NCBI GenBank assembly: GCA_035222895.1
Contig: JAVYIG010000602.1
Coordinates: 186,001 to 250,000 of the forward strand
Direction of reading: 5' to 3'
Source: Strongylocentrotus droebachiensis
Lineage: Eukaryota > Echinodermata > Echinoidea > Camarodonta > Strongylocentrotidae
DNA length: 64,000 nt
The position numbers were made by a program, and so were the translations under genes. Positions 58,175 through 64,000 of the stretch are shown here, in pieces. Below the pieces are notes generated by a model. That model ran no database searches and was not told the origin of the DNA. It saw nothing but the letters and a program-made list of their open reading frames with translations. Every line of letters begins with the position of its first letter. Within the stretch, counting starts at the first letter, position 1.

Positions 58175-61100
58175 AAACTAGACATATAATACTTGTTTGG
58201 AACAAGTATAGGTGGGCTGGTCAACTAACATTTGAGACAAAATAGAGCAAAAATAAGCGACATACTGCTTACAAACTCTTAAAAGACAATATCATGTAGA
58301 TTCATAACGTGAACTAAATTCACCTTCTATAGACATAACACGCAAATTATGAAGTTTTTGACATGAGGCCTTTAATCAAAATTTTCACTATGATGACGTC
58401 ATCAAAATGAAAAATAGTTATTACTGTGCTTGTAGAGAATTGTCTTAGCTACATCATATCGAAATTTTGAAGAAAATTGATCAATATTTACAGAGATACA
58501 ATCAATTTTACATAAATATGCTGACGTCATAATATGCAAATTCGTATTTTGAGTTCCAAGGCCATTGTGATGATGTCACGATACACTTAATGGCCAAATG
58601 AGACATGGAATCATATTTTCGACTCATACTCTATCTTAATATGAAAAAAAATTGAGGATCCCGGTGCATTCCAAAGAGCTATAACGGATTTTGTATAGGC
58701 ATGTTTTTGCCCATATATGCTATGTATTAAAAGAGCTCGCGCGCACGGATATTTATCTTGAATTGACGCTCATCTTTTTATTAATGGTCATAAAGAGATA
58801 AAAATGGTATCAAATTTCTTGAAAAATATGAGAAATATCATGAAAGGAAAAAAAAATGGCGATTCTATGTTTTGTAATGGTGTTACGCGCGAAAACGCGC
58901 GCGCATGCTCGTACGCGCGATTTTTTATAAAATGCTTAAAATGACCTGAAACGTATGCAAAATAAATTTGAGACGATTTTGAGCATTTAACATTTTTGCG
59001 CGCGCACTTACGCGCGGACGTACGCGCACGTGCGCGTTTTTTTACCTGAAATTAACCAGACTGATATTGACCTTAATCACAATAAATATGAATGAGAAAT
59101 ACCTTTTGGTTATGAAGATATGATCATGAGTAAATTTTCAGAAAATTTCAAAAAATGGCGCCTAGATGACGTCATCAGTCAAGGTCAAGGTTGAAAACCT
59201 TACCGTGCTTTGTCCATATGCCCATACATATGTGTGCCAAATTTCAATTTATTTGATTAAGCCATTTTCAAGTTATCTTGCTAACAAAAAAGTGGTAAGA
59301 ATTAAGAAAAACTAGACATATAATACTTGTTTGGAACAAGTATAGGTGGGCTGGTCAACTAACATTTGAGACAAAATAGAGCAAAAATAAGCGACATACT
59401 GCTTACAAATTCTTAAAAGACAATATCATGTAGATTCATAACGTGAACTAAATTCACCTTCTATAGGCATAACACGCAAATTATGAAGTTTTTGACATGA
59501 GGCCTTTAATCAAAATTTTCACTATGATGACGTCATCAAAATGAAAAATGGTTATTACTGCGTTTGTAGAGAATTGTCTTAGCTACAACATATCGAAATT
59601 TTGAAGAAAATTGATCAATATTTACAGATACAATCAATTTTACATAAATATGCTGACGTCATAATATGCAAATTCGTATTTTTAGTTCCAAGGCCATTGT
59701 GATGATGTCACGATACACTTAATGGCCACATGAGACATGGAATCATATTTCCGACTCATACTCCATCTTAATATGAAAAAAATTGAGGATCCCGGTGCAT
59801 TCCAAAGAGCTATAACGGATTTTGTATAGGCATGTTTTTGCCCATATATGCTATGTATTAAAAGACCTCGCGCGCACTGACATTTATCTTGAATTTACGC
59901 TCATCTTGTTAATAATGGTCATAAAGAGATAAACATGGAATCAAATTCCTTGAAAAAATATGAGAAATATCATGAAAGAAAAAAAAATGGCGATTCTATG
60001 TTTTTTAATGGTGTTACGCGCGAAAACGCGCGCGCATGCTCGTACGCGCGATTTTTTATAAAATGCCTAAAATGACCTGAAACGTATGCAAAAAAAATTT
60101 GAGATGATTTTGAGCATTTAAAAATTTTGCGCGCGCATTGACGCGCGGACGTACGCACACGTGCGCGTTTTTTGACCTGAAATTGACCGGACTGATATTG
60201 ACCTTGATCGTGATAAATATGAATGAGAAATAACTTACCGTTATGAAATTATGATCATAAGTAAATTTTCAGAAAATTTCACAAAATGGCGCCTAGATGA
60301 CGTCATCAGTCAAGGTCAAGGTTGAAAACCTTACTTTGTTTTGTCCATATGGCTATACATATGTGTGCTAAATATCAAATCATTTGATTGAGCCATTTTT
60401 AACTTATCTTGCTAACAAAAAAGTGGGTCGAAATAAGAAAAATAAACTAAATTTGTAATACTTGTTTGGAACAAGTATAGGTGGGCTGATCCAAAAAAAA
60501 ATTGAGACAAAATGAAGGGTACATTTGAGATATCTTTTTGTCTCAGCTACAACATACTCAAAGTTCAGCGTAAACGAAGCTAAAACGACGTAGATATTGC
60601 TCGCGAAAGACGGGAATGTAGAATCAAGTTTTGAGAAAAAGTCATGTCCCATAGAGAATACACGCAAAATGTGCAAAATTGACATGCCTCCTTTAATCGC
60701 AAAAAAATACGCCATGATGCCCTTGTCATAATGAAACATCGTGACGACTAGATTTGTAGAGAATTGTCTCAGCTAGAACATATCAAAATTTTGAAGAAAA
60801 TTGATCAATTTTTTACAAAGATACAATCAATTTTCCAAAAATATGCTGACGTCATAATATGCAAATTGAAATTTTGAGTTCGGAGGCCATTATGATGACG
60901 TCATGAGTTAATTGAGGGTCAAATGAGACATGAAATTATATCTCCGATTCATACTCAATCAAAATATGAAAAAAATTGGGGTCACCTTGCATCCTAAAGA
61001 GCTACAATAGATTTTGCATAGGCATGTTTTTGCCCATATATGCTATGTATTACAAGAGCTCGCGCGCACGGAAATTTATGTTTAACGGTCGATCATTCCG

Positions 61101-62926
61101 TCATTAATAGTCATAAAGAGATAAACATGTTATCAATTTGTTTGTAAAAATATGTGGAATATTATGAAAGAAAAAAAATGGCGATTCTATGTTGTGCAAT
61201 AGTCTAACGCGCGAAAACACGCACGCATGCGCGTATGCGCGTGTGCGCGATTTTTTATAAAATGCTTACAATGGCCTAAAACGTATGCAAAATGATTTTG
61301 AGACGATTTTGAGCATTTCAAAATTTTACGCGCGCATTGACGCGCGGACGTACGCACACGCGCGCGTTATTTGACCTGCAATTGACCGGACGGATATTGA
61401 CCCTGATCATGATAAATATAAATGAGAAATACCTTTTGGTTATGAAGATATGATCATGAGTTGATTTTCGTAAAATTTTACAAAATGGCGCCTAAATGAC
61501 GTCATCAGTCAAGGTCAAGGTTGAAAAAAATTCTGTGCTTTGTACATATGCCTATACATATGTGTGCCAAATTTCAAGGCATTTGATTGAGTAATTTCCA
61601 AGTTATCTTGCCAACAAAAAAGTGGTTAGAAATAAGAAAAATATTTAATAATAATAATAAACTAGATTTGTAATACTTGTTTGGAACAAGTATAGGTGGG
61701 CTGATCCAACAAAAAATTGAGACAAAATGAAGGGTACATTTGAGATAGCTTTTTGTCTCAGCTACAACATACTCGAAGTTCAGCGTAAATGAAGCTAAAA
61801 CGACATAGATATTGCTCGCGAAAGACGGGAATGTAGAATCAAGTTTTGAGAAAAAGTCATGTCCCATAGAGAATACACGCAAAATGTGAAAAATTGACAT
61901 GCCTCCTTTTATCGCAAAAATACGCCATGATGCCTTTGTCAAAATGAAAAATCGTGTCGACTAGATTTGTAGAGAATTGTCTCAGCTAGAACATATCAAA
62001 ATTTTGAAGAAAATTGATAATTTTTTACAAAGATACAATCAATTTTCCAAAAATATGCTGACGTCATAATATGCAAATTGAAATTTTGAGTTCGGAGGCC
62101 ATTATGATGACGTCATGAGTTAATTGAAAGTCAAATGAGACATGAAATCATATCTCCAATTCATACATAATCAAAATATGAAAAAAAATGGGGTCACCTT
62201 GCATCCTAAAGAGCTACAATGGATTTTGCATAGGCATGTTTTTGCCCATATATGCTATGTATTACAAGAGCTCGCGCGCACGGAAATTTATGTTTAACGG
62301 TCGATCATTCCGTCATTAATAGTCATAAAGAGATAAACATGCTATCAATATGTTTGTACAAATATGTGAAATATTATGAAAGAAAAAAATGGCGATACTA
62401 TGTTGTGCAATAGTTTTACGCGCGAAAACGCGCACGCATGTGCGTATGCGCGTGTGCGCGATTTTTTATAAAATGCTTAGAATGGCTTAAAACGTATGCA
62501 AAATGATTTTGAGACGATTTTGAGCATTTCAAAATTTTACGCGCGCATTGACGCGCGGACGTACGAGCACGCGCGCGTTATTTGACCTGCAATTGACCGG
62601 ACGGATATTGACCCTGATCATGATAAATATAAATGAGAAATACCTTTTGGTTATGAAGATATGATCATGAGTTAAATTTTGTAAAATTTTACAAAATGGC
62701 GCCTAGATGACGTCATCAGTCAAGGTCAAGGTTGAACAAATTTCTGTGCCTTGAACATATGCCTATATATAAATGTGCTAAATTTCAAGGCATTTGATTG
62801 AGCCATTTTCAAGTTATCTTGCCAACAAAAAAGTGGTTAGAAATAAGAAAAATATTTAATAATAAATAAAGGCAATTCTAACGAAATTATAAGGTGGTCT
62901 GTACGTTATACAGCCCACCTGATAAA
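58175..62926 (+). repeat. tandem array of four 1.13-1.27-kb units with TGACGTCA palindromes
   Basis: Unit starts near 58175, 59308, 60443 and 61658. Each starts with a small hairpin (atacttgtttggaacaagtat less one base) and taggtgggctg. Each carries about three intact TGACGTCA sites and a block of alternating CG/GC (acgcgcgaaaacgcgcgcgc and acgcgcggacgtacgcgcac). Each ends gccattttcaagttatcttg then aacaaaaaagtgg. The first two units form one subtype and the last two another (ctgatccaa, gaagggtacatttgag). Open frames around 60404-60739 and 61574-61942 are paired artefacts of the repeat. Confidence 0.92.
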
Positions 62927-63085
62927 TAAATAAATAAATAAATAATAATAAAGGCAATTTTAACAAAAATATCAGGTGGTCTGTATTAGATACAGCCCAC
63001 CTGATAAATAAAGAAATAAATAAATAAAGGCGATTTTAACAAAAATATAAGGTGGTCTGTATTAGATACAGCCCACCTGATTAGT
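62866..63085 (+). repeat. terminal hairpin repeat, three copies
   Basis: Three copies of aaaggcaattttaacaaaaa, aggtggtctgtattagatac and agcccacctgat, separated by AAAT runs. Each contains a hairpin (ggtggtctgta / tacagcccacc). A single copy ends the solo unit at 52128, so this is the 3' end of the repeat family, amplified. Confidence 0.88.
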
Positions 63086-63179
63086 AAATTTCAAGCGAGT
63101 TCACGCGGGTTTACGCGAATTCAAGCTGGCGCCAGCTCGCCACAACTCGAGGCTCCAACTCGGCTAAGTGGGAGCCCTG

Positions 63180-64000
63180 CTTTACGTAACTGCTGCTGAC
63201 AAGTGGTCAAGGAGCAGGTGTCAGGTGGTTCTATAACGAATTGCTTTATTCAATGTAAAAATCGATCAAACTAACGAGAAAGAAATTACGCCGATGCAGG
63301 TCATGCTGTAATCAAATGTCTATGTGTGTACATTGAAACTTTTTATTAGAGATCCAGGGTCAAGTACCAGGTGGTGTGGAGTACTTATGTCAGATTTGCA
63401 GGTTTACTTTATCAATTAATCGTAGAGCTAGGCTTGTACTGTCTTGAAAACTTCGAGAAGATATTTTATCTTCTGCTTAAATATTGCAGGATGTTGAATA
63501 GTTGGTAATTTGGAAATTCTTTGAAGAAAAAAAATTGTATAAAGATGAACTCCAACGCCTTCATACACATTATGTTTTGTTGGAAGCTCGTACTATCTTT
63601 GAATGCCTTTTCATCACTTTGTATTACGAAAAATTGTTTTGTTCGCTATTGTATTGCTTGCATATCTAAATAAAAAAAGTTTCTACGACTTGTTAATTGC
63701 CCAGAATACATGTCTTCCTGTACTATCTATTCACTTTTGCAGAAAATTTGTTAAACATAGCATTAGTACTTTTTGTTTCATTAACACGTCTTTGGGGATG
63801 ACGACTTTAAAAGCCCACTGATTTTCAAAGAGAGTGTACCTTAATTTCAAGGACCGAAAATAAAACAATCCTTCTTGATCATTTGCATACGACTCCCTGC
63901 AAACCGTGTTTTGTTCCTTCCTCAATCATGACAATAATTTCTGTTAAATCATTTTTTGGGGGAGGGGGGTGGTAAAAAGGGGACCTAAAAACTTGACTAA
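63180..64000. other. right edge, no feature seen
   Basis: AT-rich sequence to the end. Two short open frames (63603-63821, plus; 63731-63925, minus) overlap and show no motif. A G-rich run occurs near 63957-63970. Confidence 0.45.

Larger units (their letters stand above)
55972..63179. mobile_element. 7.2-kb hAT-like element
   Basis: CAGGGCTCCCACTTAGCCGA at the left and its complement at the right (inverted repeat of about 24 bp, with gcgagttgtg-like blocks beyond). Subterminal regions are rich in ACTCG/CGAGT motifs at both ends. Inside are a minisatellite and a tandem array. No transposase was found and the flanks show no clear 8-bp duplication, so the boundaries rest on the inverted repeats alone. 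Confidence 0.7.

Noticed and set aside
60404..61942. Two similar 111-122-codon minus-strand frames (MSILHILRVFSMGHDFF...)
   Set aside because: They are the same stretch of adjacent tandem repeat units, with no coding signature, and are closed in the other units.

Overview
The window is eukaryotic (metazoan) genomic DNA: intron-split genes, AT-rich introns, and a very heavy load of LINEs, cut-and-paste transposons, MITEs and simple repeats. The only clear host gene is an ABCC-family transporter of the sulfonylurea-receptor (SUR, ABCC8/9) type. Marine-invertebrate style repeats (CAGGGGCGGATCC-type hAT ends with long G runs, Crypton, Harbinger, PHD-finger LINEs) together with a SUR-like ABCC gene suggest an echinoderm, most likely a sea urchin. 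The organism is an inference; nothing in the sequence proves it.

Left third (1-30 kb): the ABCC gene lies on the minus strand. I can place 18 coding exons from 29722 (start ATG) down to 2463. They splice with consistent phases into about 1115 codons: TMD0, L0 linker, TMD1, the whole of NBD1 (Walker A, Q-loop, MSGGQ signature, Walker B, H-loop) and the start of TMD2. The rest of TMD2 and NBD2 lie beyond base 1. A non-LTR retrotransposon (ORF1 with three zinc knuckles, then the ORF2 endonuclease start overlapping it by ATGA) sits at 1-1588, on the same strand, presumably in the next intron. Other introns hold a broken Crypton-type tyrosine recombinase (7414-8636), LINE fragments (11.4-12.2 kb, 16.6-17.5 kb), a mariner remnant with a MITE inside it (18.6-19.5 kb), a 1.7-kb hAT-like element (19568-21290), and a 5.36-kb Harbinger-like element (21708-27063) whose terminal inverted repeat starts at position +5 of an intron.

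Middle (30-48 kb): a 5'-truncated minus-strand LINE (30656-32550) abuts a plus-strand LINE (ORF1 tail, PHD finger, endonuclease, reverse transcriptase parts). The plus-strand LINE is split by an 11.7-kb insertion (35421-47163) with 15-bp perfect terminal inverted repeats and an exact 8-bp target duplication (gagagtac). Nested in it is a 9.3-kb element (35805-45131) with ACGTT-rich subterminal arrays. It carries a spliced but disabled DUF4806 gene on the minus strand, a 3 x 475-bp tandem array, a piggyBac-like MITE and a 70-bp near-perfect palindrome with its own 9-bp target duplication. A minisatellite of 14 units of about 110 bp fills the right end of the outer element.

Right third (48-64 kb): repeats only, as far as I can see. 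They comprise LINE fragments, a LINE ORF1 (54479-54958), several MITE-like inverted-repeat elements, and a 7.2-kb hAT-like element (55972-63179). The last is filled by a degenerate GTGCCCCTTTT minisatellite and a tandem array of four 1.13-1.27-kb units, each with several TGACGTCA palindromes and CG/GC-alternating blocks. I found no tRNA, rRNA or CRISPR feature and no bacterial-style operon.
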